64,000 bases of DNA. Origin: Chersky-806 sp038252255 (GTDB lineage Bacteria; Actinomycetota; Acidimicrobiia; IMCC26256; JAENVU01). Each line of letters begins with the position of its first letter. Position 1 is the stretch's first letter. The notes below the pieces were generated by a model that made no database searches, was not told where the DNA came from, and was given only the letters and a program-made list of their open reading frames with translations. Below, piece after piece: positions 49,680-57,675 of this stretch. The position numbers were made by a program, and so were the translations under genes. Where the stretch lies: the NCBI GenBank assembly GCA_038252255.1, contig JBBSAM010000002.1:217669-281668 (forward strand), written 5' to 3'.

Positions 49680-50333
49680 ATGGCTGCGAGTGATGCTCGC
49701 GTCCGGATTCGAGACGCGGCACTGGAGCTGTTTGGCCGCGGTGGTGTGCAAGGCACCTCCACGCGGGCGATCCTCGACGCGGCCGGGCTGCGCAACCCGT
49801 CGGCGATCAGCTACCACTTCGGGTCGAAGGCCGGCCTGGTCGACGACCTCGTGACGGAGGTCCTTGCCCGCGAGTGGCCACTCGTGCAGATGCAGGTGGA
49901 CCTGGTGGCGTGCGGAACGCCGAAGATCGAGGAGTGGGCGGGCGTGGCGGCCGACTCCGCCGCCCAGCTCGTCTCGACCGAGCGCGGCTGTCTGCTCGCC
50001 CGGATCATCTGGGAGTACGACTGCGTGTTGCACCCCGACGCATTCGAAGAGTTCCTGGCGAGCGGTCACCCGATGGCGATCGACTGGCAGAAGGCGATCG
50101 AGGTGACCTTTCCCGACCTCCCGCCGATCGTGGCCGTCGGCCGGAACCTCGTCATGATCCGCATGGTCGAATGGCTGATCTCGCGACGTGCCGCCAAGAT
50201 CCTGACCGGGAACCCCGGCCCGGCGCTCAAGGTCACCAGCACCGAAGCGTTGCGCGGTGCGCTGTTCGAGCTCTCGGTGGCGCTGCTCACCGCACCGACG
50301 ACCCTGATCGCGGACGACCTCGTCGTCGAATAG
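49680..50333 (+). CDS. TetR-family transcriptional regulator
   Basis: A 217-residue regulator. The N-terminal HTH: VRIRDAALELFGRGGVQGTSTRAILDAAGLRNPSAISYHFGSKAGLVDDLV, the classic TetR pattern with an unusual SAISYHFGSK recognition helix. The rest is a helical ligand-binding domain. The ATG at 49680 follows GGAGGCAGGAG. The gene just downstream is convergent, so its target is probably its own promoter region (49481-49679), which lacks an obvious long palindrome. Confidence 0.92.
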   Translation: MAASDARVRIRDAALELFGRGGVQGTSTRAILDAAGLRNPSAISYHFGSKAGLVDDLVTEVLAREWPLVQMQVDLVACGTPKIEEWAGVAADSAAQLVSTERGCLLARIIWEYDCVLHPDAFEEFLASGHPMAIDWQKAIEVTFPDLPPIVAVGRNLVMIRMVEWLISRRAAKILTGNPGPALKVTSTEALRGALFELSVALLTAPTTLIADDLVVE

Positions 50334-50337
50334 CGCG

Positions 50338-50976
50338 CTATTGCAGGGCGGCCAGCACCTGGCTGCGCCAGGGATCCGGGCAGCCCCAATAGGTGATCCC
50401 GCCGGCGGCGGTCTCCGCCGGGAACAGCGCCCAGGCCACGCAGTCCGCGACCTTCTCGGAGTCGTCCCAGGGGCCGGCCCGCACCACCGGCGCCCCCGCT
50501 ACCGCGGCGGTGAGCGCCGCGGAGCGGCTGGTCTGGAGGTGGATGCTGTGCGCGAGCTCGTGCACCGCGACGTAGGTGAGCCGGGCGGCGCTGGCGAACG
50601 CGCTCTGACCTACCCATACGTCGTTCGGTCCCGGGTTGTAGCCGCCCGCGTGGCAACAGGTGTCGAGAGGGTTCCAGCCGTAGTGCACGGTCGCCCCACC
50701 CTCGAACAACACGGCGGGCAGCGTAGGGAGCAGCGCGTCGAGCTGCGCGTTCCCGGTGGCGAAGACCCGAGCCGGTGGCACGACGACGGGGAGGATCGTC
50801 GTCGAGGTGGTGGACGTGGCCGGGGTGTGGCGTGGCGTACTCGCGGCACCGGCGGAGACCGGCGTGAGCTGACTGCTCGAGAGCAGCCCGTGCAGCCCGA
50901 GCATGACGACGGCGCCGATGACGACGGCCGACGCGCCGACGACGAGCCGGCGCGTGGTGCGCGACCTTGATCGCAT
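50338..50976 (-). CDS. secreted putative metalloprotease-like protein with HExxH
   Basis: A 212-residue exported protein: twin-Arg-like n-region (SRSRTTRRLVVG), one hydrophobic core, then a Thr/Pro-rich linker (TPATSTTSTTILPVVV). The globular part contains LTYVAVHELAHSIHLQTS, a zincin zinc-binding motif, followed by SEKVADCVAWALFP, where Glu/Asp could supply the third ligand; it also has paired Cys (DTCCHAGGY). Likely cell-surface or secreted peptidase with an unknown substrate. The 5' leader (50977-51090) is predicted to fold. Confidence 0.65.
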   Translation of the reverse strand: MRSRSRTTRRLVVGASAVVIGAVVMLGLHGLLSSSQLTPVSAGAASTPRHTPATSTTSTTILPVVVPPARVFATGNAQLDALLPTLPAVLFEGGATVHYGWNPLDTCCHAGGYNPGPNDVWVGQSAFASAARLTYVAVHELAHSIHLQTSRSAALTAAVAGAPVVRAGPWDDSEKVADCVAWALFPAETAAGGITYWGCPDPWRSQVLAALQ

Positions 50977-51090
50977 GAGACCTCGCAGGAGAGTCGCGAG
51001 AACAAGCCCCGTCGTGCCGGGGCCGGTTTCGCATTGGCTCCCCGCAGGCTCATGCGACCAGTGGTGATCGCCTGCGGATCAACGCCTCCC
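50977..51090 (-). promoter_or_regulatory. candidate structured 5' leader of the HExxH protein gene
   Basis: Two perfect hairpins precede the ATG at 50976: an 8-bp stem CCGCAGGC/GCCTGCGG (51042-51049 with 51070-51077; its 20-base loop holds further complementary bases) and a 6-bp stem GCCCCG/CGGGGC (51006-51011 with 51018-51023). It does not match c-di-AMP, cobalamin or c-di-GMP riboswitch landmarks that I know. Confidence 0.35.
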
Positions 51091-51200
51091 TGAGGTGTGA
51101 CTTGTCTCTCGGGTAGTTGCGTGCGCTGCTTCGCAGCGGCACCGCTCGTGCCCAGTAGAACACGCTTCGCCCGGCTTCTCCATAGGGCGAACGAACCCGA

Positions 51201-51350
51201 TTACTGCTTGTCGAAGCCCTCGTAGGCGTCGAAATCGAAGTCGTCGTCGGGCTCACTGTTGCCGTAGTCGCTCCGGCGCTTGACGGCGATGGCGCCGACT
51301 ACGAGACAGACCACCGCGACGCCCGCGAAGAGGATCCATCCGATGTACAT
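51201..51350 (-). CDS. 49-residue single-pass membrane protein
   Basis: A short gene on the minus strand: ATG at 51350, TAA at 51201-51203. The product has one hydrophobic helix (MYIGWILFAGVAVVCLVVGA) followed by a basic residue pair KRR and a very acidic tail (EPDDDFDFDAYEGFDK). The composition (TM plus acidic tail), common codons and CTGGGG near the start support a real gene. Function unknown. Located between the HExxH gene leader and the MOSC gene. Confidence 0.6.
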   Translation of the reverse strand: MYIGWILFAGVAVVCLVVGAIAVKRRSDYGNSEPDDDFDFDAYEGFDKQ

Positions 51351-51438
51351 GACCCCAGGCTACTCGCCGGCTTGTGGTGATCAGGAGGAGCCGGCGGGGA
51401 AGCCGCGGATCTCCGAGCATCCGTGGGGTGCGGTCGCC

Positions 51439-52089
51439 TCAGCGACCGAGGCGCTCGACCAGCGGCGCGCGCCACTCGTCGGCGAGCGCCGGGTGCTCGG
51501 CCAGCGCCCGCACGAGCTCGGGTGTGAGCAGATGGCGGTCGCTCATCGCGAGGTGCGCGTCTTCGACGGTCAAGCCGCGCGGATCCTCGGTTGCGACGCG
51601 AATCGGTCCGGCGGCGGGAACCGCACCCGGCTCGAGCACACGCAGGTACCAGCCGGTGCGACCCGAGGTGCGCATCTTCGCTTGGATGTCTGCGCGACCG
51701 CGGTGCAGTGCGAGCTTGAAGCACGGCCATCGGGGCTGGGTCACCTGGAGCACGGCATCACCCCAGGACCACAGGTCGCCGATCCGAACATCGCGCTCGA
51801 GCACGCCGACGGTGCTGAGGTTCTCGCCGAAGGGCGCGGGCCCGAGATCGGTTTCGAGCTCCTCGGTCCACGGGCCGAGATGCTCGGACGGATACGCGTA
51901 TACCGCCTTGTCGGTGCCGCCGTGCACGATCAGATCCGCTTGCCCGTCGCCGGCCAGGTTGAGCAGGGACAGCCAGAGAGCTGCCGATGCGGGTACCGGC
52001 TGCTTGCGGATGCCGCTCCAGACCTTCTCGCCGCGCCCGTCGGCCAAGACACTCGGTGTGCCGACGTTGACGACCGCGAGCCCGATCAC
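51439..52089 (-). CDS. MOSC-domain protein (YiiM-like)
   Basis: A 216-residue MOSC-domain protein. It starts VIGLAVVNVGTPSVLADGRGEKVWSGIRKQPV and contains LNLAGDGQADLIVHGGTDKAVYAYP, FGENLSTVGVLERDVRIGDLWSWGDAVLQVTQPRWPCFKLA, with the Cys of PRWPC expected to bind sulfur or molybdenum cofactor. YiiM-type proteins reduce N-hydroxylated compounds or handle sulfur from cofactor. The GTG at 52089 begins the homology, but its ribosome site is weak. It is 47 bp after the membrane protein gene of the 53916-51439 operon. Confidence 0.85.
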   Translation of the reverse strand: MIGLAVVNVGTPSVLADGRGEKVWSGIRKQPVPASAALWLSLLNLAGDGQADLIVHGGTDKAVYAYPSEHLGPWTEELETDLGPAPFGENLSTVGVLERDVRIGDLWSWGDAVLQVTQPRWPCFKLALHRGRADIQAKMRTSGRTGWYLRVLEPGAVPAAGPIRVATEDPRGLTVEDAHLAMSDRHLLTPELVRALAEHPALADEWRAPLVERLGR

Positions 52090-52136
52090 GGATCGCCACA
52101 GTAAGCCGTGGGGTGACCTCCGCGGCTGGGAAAGGC

Positions 52137-52895
52137 TCAGATCGCGCGCCGCCGCCGGCGTCGCGCGTAGAGGAAGGCCACGACGAGCAGCGCCAGCGCT
52201 CCGGCCGCGGTGGCAATTCCGATCGCGATCGAGTGGTCGGATGACGAAGCGGTCGCCGCGACGAGCTCCGGGAGGTTCGTTGCCGCGACGTAGTAGCCCG
52301 GGGAAGCGAACGTGGTGGCGAGACCGAGCTGGCGTGGGGGAACGGTTCGTGCGTCGAGCTTCGACCATCGCCGGCCACTCGGTGAGGTGAAGAGGTCGGA
52401 GCCGATCTCGGGGATCTCCATCACGAGACTGCCGGGACGTGCGAGCGCTCGCACCGCGGCACCCCCCGGTTGGTACGACATCTCGACCCTGTACGCGTTG
52501 CCGTTCGGCCGGCCCGCCGGGACCGCGGCGAGCTGGTTGGGATCGACCGGGGTGATTCTCACGAGCACATGACGCTGGCCGCCTCGTGGCGCGACGGCGC
52601 CCCGAGCGAGGCTGAGAACGAACTGCCCGTCCGGTGTCGCGATCCCGGCCGCAGCCGAACCCCCGGACGCAAGGGCGATCGTCGTGGTGGTCGCGGCCGG
52701 GGTGACGTTGTCGGACGCGAAGAACGCCGGCGGATCGACCCAGCGGTACGGCGCCGGAGTCGCGAAGCCGTCGTACAGCGGTCGAACGTGATCGTCTCGC
52801 AGGCCTACCGTCACGGCCAGCGCGGCGAGGTACGTCACGAGCACCAACACGCCGATCCTCAGCCCCGCGACCGGTGGGCGCCAACGGCGACGCAC
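52137..52895 (-). CDS. hypothetical membrane-anchored protein with two TM ends
   Basis: A 252-residue protein with a hydrophobic helix near the N-terminus (RIGVLVLVTYLAALAVTVGL) and another near the C-terminus (IGIATAAGALALLVVAFLYARRRRRR), so the ~185 residues between face outside. That part has a beta-rich, Thr/Pro-rich sequence with no motif I recognise. The GTG at 52895 lies 2 bp after the CPBP stop; the ORF continues upstream in frame but no better start is visible. The basic RRRRRR tail ends inside the cell. Confidence 0.6.
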   Translation of the reverse strand: MRRRWRPPVAGLRIGVLVLVTYLAALAVTVGLRDDHVRPLYDGFATPAPYRWVDPPAFFASDNVTPAATTTTIALASGGSAAAGIATPDGQFVLSLARGAVAPRGGQRHVLVRITPVDPNQLAAVPAGRPNGNAYRVEMSYQPGGAAVRALARPGSLVMEIPEIGSDLFTSPSGRRWSKLDARTVPPRQLGLATTFASPGYYVAATNLPELVAATASSSDHSIAIGIATAAGALALLVVAFLYARRRRRRAI

Positions 52896-52897
52896 GC

Positions 52898-53506
52898 CTA
52901 CAGCACCACGAGCACGTTCGCGATCACGTGGGTGATGACCGGCGCCCTCCACGAACCCGTGACGGATCGTTGCCACCCGAGCAGCAGGCCCGCCGCCAGG
53001 TCGAGGGGCAAGACCCAGTAGCCGTAGATGGAAGCGTGCACCGCGGCGAACAGGACGGCGGAGCCGACGACCGCGATCGTCGTGCCCGCCGGCTCGAGCA
53101 GCCCGAACCAGAGCCTCCGGAACCAGGCCTCCTCGGCGACTGCGGCGAGGGTGCTCGTCACGATGAGGAACGCGCTGGCGGACGTCGGCGGGTGCCCGCC
53201 CACCAGCGCGCGCCCGATCCCGAAGGCGAGCACCCCGAGCGCGACTGCCGGCAGCGTCGTCCATCGGGTCCGCGCGAGCGACTGCCGCGGGAGGAGGGCG
53301 GGCAGGGGCAGGAACGCGCCGAGCACGAGCAACGCGGCGAAGAGCAGGCCGAGAGTGAGGACCGGGGACGGTGTCGCGGCGACGAGCGCGGGTCGTGCTG
53401 CGAGCAGCCCGCAGCCGACCACTGCGACTGCTCCGACGAGCAAGCGTGTCCGCGCCGGTCCGATCGTTGACGCCGTCGGAACCCGGCGCGCCGCGGTGGC
53501 GGTCAC
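52898..53506 (-). CDS. CPBP-family intramembrane metalloprotease
   Basis: A 202-residue polytopic membrane protein with the three CPBP/ABI motifs: EE-A-W-F-R (AVAEEAWFRRLWFG), F-A-A-V-H (LLFAAVHASIYG) and H-V-I-A-N (ITHVIANVLVVL), which form a zinc-like glutamate active site as in the CAAX prenyl protease Rce1 fold. Substrate unknown. The start is the GTG at 53506, which overlaps the upstream lipoprotein gene's TGA (GTGA). Confidence 0.85.
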   Translation of the reverse strand: MTATAARRVPTASTIGPARTRLLVGAVAVVGCGLLAARPALVAATPSPVLTLGLLFAALLVLGAFLPLPALLPRQSLARTRWTTLPAVALGVLAFGIGRALVGGHPPTSASAFLIVTSTLAAVAEEAWFRRLWFGLLEPAGTTIAVVGSAVLFAAVHASIYGYWVLPLDLAAGLLLGWQRSVTGSWRAPVITHVIANVLVVL

Positions 53507-53916
53507 CGGACCACGATGGTGACGGCCGCTACGACCCGGTTCGCGAACGGGGCGTGGTCCGACGCGACGAACTCGGCCTGGAGGATGTGGTTGCCCGGGC
53601 TCAGGCCGGGTACCACCTGATGCGTGCCGTAGAACATCTGGGTGATCTGGCCGTCGACGGACACGTGGATGTGCCCACGATCCGGTCGGACCTTCCCCCC
53701 GACCTGGTTGGCCGGCACCACGCGCGCGTGGTGGAGCTGGAGGCGCAGGTCCACGTTCGGGCCGGTGACCGAATTGGGGGCCGGGGAGACGATCTGGAGC
53801 GTCGCCGGGGTCTCCGGCCGGCCCGAGGACGATCCCGAGCATGCCCCGAGCGCGACGACGAGCAGGATGAGGACGCACGCCCCGGCCGGGCGTTTGTGGG
53901 CTCGTGACGCCGGCAT
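53503..53916 (-). CDS. putative lipoprotein
   Basis: A 137-residue exported lipoprotein: signal peptide core GACVLILLVVALGACSGSSS with the lipobox Cys (~26), followed by a beta-sandwich-like domain (LQIVSPAPNSVTGPNVDLRLQLHHARVV, GHIHVSVDGQ, PGLSPGNHILQAEFVASDHAPF), similar to extracellular Ig-like ligand-binding proteins of the DUF4399 type. It starts the operon lipoprotein-CPBP protease-membrane protein-MOSC. The ATG at 53916 has no strong ribosome site. Confidence 0.75.
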   Translation of the reverse strand: MPASRAHKRPAGACVLILLVVALGACSGSSSGRPETPATLQIVSPAPNSVTGPNVDLRLQLHHARVVPANQVGGKVRPDRGHIHVSVDGQITQMFYGTHQVVPGLSPGNHILQAEFVASDHAPFANRVVAAVTIVVR

Positions 53917-54018
53917 GGCCGAATCCTACGGACCCGGGTCGCGCCGGGGAGGTCGAGGGCTCGCCTTCTCCCGTTCCCGATCCGCGCTCCGCGCCCACCG
54001 TCGCATGGTGGACAACAG

Positions 54019-54032
54019 AACGAACGTTCGTT
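54019..54032. promoter_or_regulatory. perfect 14-bp palindrome, candidate TetR operator
   Basis: AACGAACGTTCGTT is exactly self-complementary. It lies 40 bp upstream of the TetR GTG at 54073, in the region divergent to the 53916 lipoprotein, a typical operator position. Confidence 0.65.
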
Positions 54033-54072
54033 ACGCTTCGGATCCTTGGGACGGAGGCCGGGGGGCACCACC

Positions 54073-54660
54073 GTGGATACGAAGGAGCAGCTGCTGGACG
54101 CAGCTGCCCGAGTCATCGCGGCACGTGGGTACGAAGGCGCGCGGGTCTCGGAGATCGCGGCGGAAGCCGGGATGAGCACCGGGGCGATCTACGCGCACTA
54201 CGAGGGCAAGGCCGATCTCCTGTGCGCCGCGATCAACCGTCGGGGCCCGGATGCCGTCGCCGGCCTGCTGGACGCGGGGACGGCCGGATCCGTCGGCAGT
54301 ACGCTCAAATTCCTCGGAGCGCGACTCGTCGCCGGGCGGCGAACCGGTCGGGCTCGCATCAAGGGGGACGTGTTGATCGAGTCACTCGCGGCCAGCCGTC
54401 GTGAGCCGCAGATCGCCGAGGTGCTGCGCGACAGCATCGAGGCGCGCGAGCAGCGCCTCGCCCAGCTGATCCGCCGCGGCCAGGAGTCAGGCGAGATCTC
54501 GGCGGCGGTGGCGCCGGAAGCCGTGAGCCGGCTCTGCATGTTGCTCGCACTCGGCGCGGTCGTCTCGCGTGCGATCGACCTCCCGTCTCCACCGGGTGAC
54601 GACTGGGAGAGGGTCATCGCGAGCCTGGTCGACCAGATGCACAACGCGGAGGCGTCATGA
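54073..54660 (+). CDS. TetR-family regulator of the YceI-copper monooxygenase operon
   Basis: A 195-residue regulator: HTH DTKEQLLDAAARVIAARGYEGARVSEIAAEAGMSTGAIYAHYEGKADLL is the standard TetR pattern (GAIYAHYEGK recognition helix). The C-terminal part is a helical ligand domain. The GTG at 54073 is preceded by a G-run; an upstream TTG at 54046 in frame would add nine residues. Its stop overlaps the next ATG (ATGA), so it is co-translated with the 731-residue enzyme and probably represses this operon through the palindrome at 54019-54032. Confidence 0.9.
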   Translation: MDTKEQLLDAAARVIAARGYEGARVSEIAAEAGMSTGAIYAHYEGKADLLCAAINRRGPDAVAGLLDAGTAGSVGSTLKFLGARLVAGRRTGRARIKGDVLIESLAASRREPQIAEVLRDSIEAREQRLAQLIRRGQESGEISAAVAPEAVSRLCMLLALGAVVSRAIDLPSPPGDDWERVIASLVDQMHNAEAS

Positions 54661-56852
54661 ACTGGCCTGGTTCCCGACCCGACGAGATGGTCTCGACCGA
54701 GACCGAGCGCCGCCGCCGGCGCTGGCCCTTCTGGGTGGTGGGCGTGGTGGTGCTCGTCTTCGCCGGCACCGGTCTCTACGTGTGGGCCCAGGTTCGGCAC
54801 CTCACGTCGTCGAAGTACAACGTCATCAACTACTCGGTGCCGTCCTCACCGAAGCTCGTGGCCGGCCAGGGTGAGACCGTCTACCGGATCGACCCTACCC
54901 ACTCGTCGTTGACCTACGGGGTGGAGGAGAAGCTGTTCGGGCAGGACGCCCATCACGCCGAGGGCTCGACGAGCGGGATCGCGGGCGACATCGCGCTCAA
55001 CGCCGCGAACCCGGAAGCGAGCCGCGTGGGCCAGATCGTGGTCAACGTCGAGCAGCTGCACTCGGACAACAACTTGCGCGACGCCCAGCTGCGGTCGGGG
55101 TACCTGAGCTCGCACGACTACCCGCTCGCCTACCTGACCGTGTCGCAGCTGAGCGGGATGCCGGCCACGCTCATCCCGGGCAAGCCGAACCACTTCACGA
55201 TCGACAGCCAGCTGACGATCAAGAAGACCCCCGCCCCCGTGAGGTGGGAGGGTGAGGCGACGGTGCAGGACGGCAAGCTCACCGCCACGGCGACGACGAA
55301 GGTGAAGATGTCGACGTTCGGCATCGGCCCGATCAGCGTCGCGGGGCTCGTGAGCACGGCTGACGACGTCACGCTGACGATCAAGCTGACCGCCCTCGAC
55401 CCGTCGAAGTACTCGGTGCCGAACGCGATCGCGGCGCCGCCCGACGCACCCCGCAGCGGCAACAGCCCGTCGTTCAAAGCAGTGGTCATGCCGGCCCTGC
55501 AGGCGAACTGCGCTTCGTGTCACGCCACGGGCCAGGTAGGCGCTGCGCACTGGAAGTTGGACACCGCCGGCGACGCGGCCAAGGTGTCCGACGGCATCGG
55601 GACCGTGGTCGGGGCGAAGTACATGCCGCCCTGGCCCGCATCCGATGTCGGAGTTCCCCTCAACCACTCGAAGCAGCTGGATCAGAAGACGCTTGCGGCC
55701 ATCGTGAAGTGGTCGGCCGCCGGGGGTCCGTTGGACGTGCCCGCGTCGACCAAGATCACGGCCACGAAGGGACCGGCCGGCACTCCGCCCCGACGGGACG
55801 TCGTGATGAAGATGCCCCAGGCGTACACGGGCTCGTTGAGCAACCCGAACGACTACCGCTGCTTCGTGCTCGATCCGCACATCACCAAGCCGATGTTCAT
55901 GACCGGCTACGAGGTCACTCCGGGGAACCGGGACGAGATCCACCACGTGCAGATCTTCCACATCGACCAGGCACAGGTCCAGGCGAGCGCGAACATCAGC
56001 GGGAAGGACGGGAAGCCGGGTTGGAGCTGCTACACCGGACCGTCGCTTCCGGATCGAGGCCCTGATCGCACGTCGATCCAACCGAACACCCCCAAGCCGC
56101 GCACGCGCCGCGGATTCACCGGTCAGCCCGGCCTCATCGCGGGTTGGGTGCCCGGCCAGGACCCGGTCATCTACTCGATGCACTCCGGGATCCTGATGCA
56201 GCCCGGCGACGCACTCGTGTTCCAGGTCCACTACCACTACGACAAGCAGCCGAAGCCCGACCGCTCGACCGTCGCCATCCAGCTCGACCCGGGGACGGCG
56301 CCGATCAAGAAGCTCGAGATCATCAACCCCATCGGTCCGGTGGAGATCCCGTGCATGCCGGGAGTCACGGCGCCGCTGTGCAACCGTGACGCGGCATTGA
56401 AGGAAGCCGCTCGCCTCTACGGCCCGGCCGGCTCGTTCATCGAGCCCGGGCTGCTCGGGTTGTGCGGCAAGACCGCGGAGCAGCTCGCGGCCACCTTCAA
56501 GGACGGGGTCGCACACTCGAGCTGTGACACCAAGGTGCCCATGTCCGGCACGATCGTCGGCACGCTCGGCCACATGCACACGCTCGGCCAGAGCTTCCGG
56601 TTCACCATCGATCCGGACTCGCCCAAGCCGACGGTGCTGCTCGACATCCCGGTGTGGAACTTCGACTGGCAGATGAACTACGAGCTGAAGAAGCCCATCC
56701 ACGTCGAGGCCGGCCAGACGGTCCGCATGGAGTGCAGCTGGGACCGCTCGCTCGATCCCAACCGGGCACCGAAGTACATCGTCTTCGCCGAGGGCACCGA
56801 AGACGAGATGTGCTTCGGGACGTACGCCATCATTCCGGACGACCAGTCATAG
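54657..56852 (+). CDS. membrane-anchored YceI - c-type heme - copper type II monooxygenase fusion
   Basis: A 731-residue exported protein. Anchor helix ~23-45. Residues ~75-255 are a YceI domain (YRIDPTHSSLTYGVEEKLFG; conserved strand patterns), a lipocalin-like fold binding isoprenoids. A c-type heme site follows: C285-A-S-C288-H289, with likely axial M323 in KYMPPWP. The rest is a copper type II ascorbate-dependent monooxygenase-like module (PHM/DBM fold): H429-H430 in DEIHHVQIFH, H525-Y-H527, H639-M-H641, and M718 in DEMCFG. Heme plus copper suggests an electron-fed oxygenase outside the membrane; the substrate is unknown. First structural gene of a TetR operon. Confidence 0.85.
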   Translation: MNWPGSRPDEMVSTETERRRRRWPFWVVGVVVLVFAGTGLYVWAQVRHLTSSKYNVINYSVPSSPKLVAGQGETVYRIDPTHSSLTYGVEEKLFGQDAHHAEGSTSGIAGDIALNAANPEASRVGQIVVNVEQLHSDNNLRDAQLRSGYLSSHDYPLAYLTVSQLSGMPATLIPGKPNHFTIDSQLTIKKTPAPVRWEGEATVQDGKLTATATTKVKMSTFGIGPISVAGLVSTADDVTLTIKLTALDPSKYSVPNAIAAPPDAPRSGNSPSFKAVVMPALQANCASCHATGQVGAAHWKLDTAGDAAKVSDGIGTVVGAKYMPPWPASDVGVPLNHSKQLDQKTLAAIVKWSAAGGPLDVPASTKITATKGPAGTPPRRDVVMKMPQAYTGSLSNPNDYRCFVLDPHITKPMFMTGYEVTPGNRDEIHHVQIFHIDQAQVQASANISGKDGKPGWSCYTGPSLPDRGPDRTSIQPNTPKPRTRRGFTGQPGLIAGWVPGQDPVIYSMHSGILMQPGDALVFQVHYHYDKQPKPDRSTVAIQLDPGTAPIKKLEIINPIGPVEIPCMPGVTAPLCNRDAALKEAARLYGPAGSFIEPGLLGLCGKTAEQLAATFKDGVAHSSCDTKVPMSGTIVGTLGHMHTLGQSFRFTIDPDSPKPTVLLDIPVWNFDWQMNYELKKPIHVEAGQTVRMECSWDRSLDPNRAPKYIVFAEGTEDEMCFGTYAIIPDDQS

Positions 56853-56859
56853 TCATTCG

Positions 56860-57327
56860 GTGAGGCGGGCGGGGGAGCGGACAGCTCGCTCCCCCGCACG
56901 CGCGCGCCCGGTGGCGAGCGTCGCCGCGTTCCAAGTTGTGATCGCGATGCTCCTCGGGCTCGCCGGCATCTCGGCGCTGCGGGACCCGGGCGCGTCGGCC
57001 CGCCAGGTCGGGCTGGCGGCCGTGCTCCCGTCGACGGTCGCGACGTTGGTGCTCGCCGCGCTGGCCGGTGTCGGACTCGCGCTGGTGGCGTTCGTCGTGG
57101 TGCGGGCTACCCGTCGCGTCGCGGCCGGTTTCGTCTCCGCCCTGCTCACCCTCAGCGCCGTCGGGCTCCTCGTCGCCTGGGCCGACGGGCAGCCGGCGCG
57201 CTGCCTCTGCCTCTCCGGCGCGACGCACCAGAGCGGCCTTGCCCACCTCTCCACCTTCGTCGCGGTGGCGACGCTGGCCGGCGTCAGCTGGGGGGCGATG
57301 GTCGCCCGGAGAAGGAGCTCCAACTGA
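56860..57327 (+). CDS. small membrane protein, MauE/DoxX-like
   Basis: A 155-residue membrane protein with about four hydrophobic helices after a basic start (VRRAGERTARSPARARPV). The layout FQVVIAMLLGLAGISALRDPGASARQVG, VATLVLAALAGVGLALVAFVVV, and RCLCLSGATHQSG with two Cys at a loop, resembles MauE, a methylamine-utilisation membrane protein tied to disulfide formation. The GTG start is at 56860, 8 bp after the copper oxygenase stop, so it probably belongs to the same operon and may assist folding or electron transfer. Confidence 0.65.
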   Translation: MRRAGERTARSPARARPVASVAAFQVVIAMLLGLAGISALRDPGASARQVGLAAVLPSTVATLVLAALAGVGLALVAFVVVRATRRVAAGFVSALLTLSAVGLLVAWADGQPARCLCLSGATHQSGLAHLSTFVAVATLAGVSWGAMVARRRSSN

Positions 57328-57343
57328 GCCGCATCCGCGCCGC

Positions 57344-57601
57344 TCAGGGCTCCCGGGCTCGGGCGACCGCCTCGGCGTCCTCAGGGCTCGCTACGTCCCG
57401 GTCCGGGCTGGGCTCACCGACCTGGTCGCCGTGGGCCCGCTTCACCGCCCGCTCCGCGTCCTCCTCGGCGATGTTCGCATCGGCCCGGTCGGCGAGCGCC
57501 TTTGCCTCTGCGTCGCGGTCACCGGTCGCGGCGTGCAACAGCTGCCGGACGCTCGGTGTGTCCTGCTCGTCGTGGCCGGTCGGGGCGTCGTCGGTGGCCA
57601 T
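57344..57601 (-). CDS. small acidic hypothetical protein
   Basis: An 85-residue hydrophilic, acidic, Ala/Asp/Glu-rich protein (ATGDRDAEAKALADRADANIAEEDAERAVKRAHGD). It is probably largely helical or disordered. The ATG at 57601 follows GAGG. It is 74 bp downstream of the 99-residue membrane protein gene on the same strand. Unknown function and a low-complexity sequence, so homology evidence would be weak. Confidence 0.5.
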   Translation of the reverse strand: MATDDAPTGHDEQDTPSVRQLLHAATGDRDAEAKALADRADANIAEEDAERAVKRAHGDQVGEPSPDRDVASPEDAEAVARAREP

Positions 57602-57675
57602 CGGCTCAACCTCGTCAGTCGGATCGGATGCAGGTCGAGGGGTCGTACCCACGTGTGGCGCGGGGAGAAACCCGA

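Noticed and set aside
50977..51053. Leader peptide starting ATG 51053 (MSLRGANAKP...) upstream of the HExxH gene
   Set aside because: It runs far into the gene in another frame without a stop, so it is more likely chance; the hairpins explain the region better.
50977..51090. c-di-AMP, c-di-GMP or cobalamin riboswitch in this leader
   Set aside because: Their invariant landmarks (e.g. CCGACAGCTAACC, GCAAAGCC-type, GCCACTG) are not visible.
51050..51256. 68-codon minus-strand frame
   Set aside because: No family, poor composition, and it overlaps the better small membrane protein gene.
54846..56702. 618-codon open frame antisense to the YceI-copper oxygenase
   Set aside because: Shadow frame of a gene with clear heme and copper motifs.
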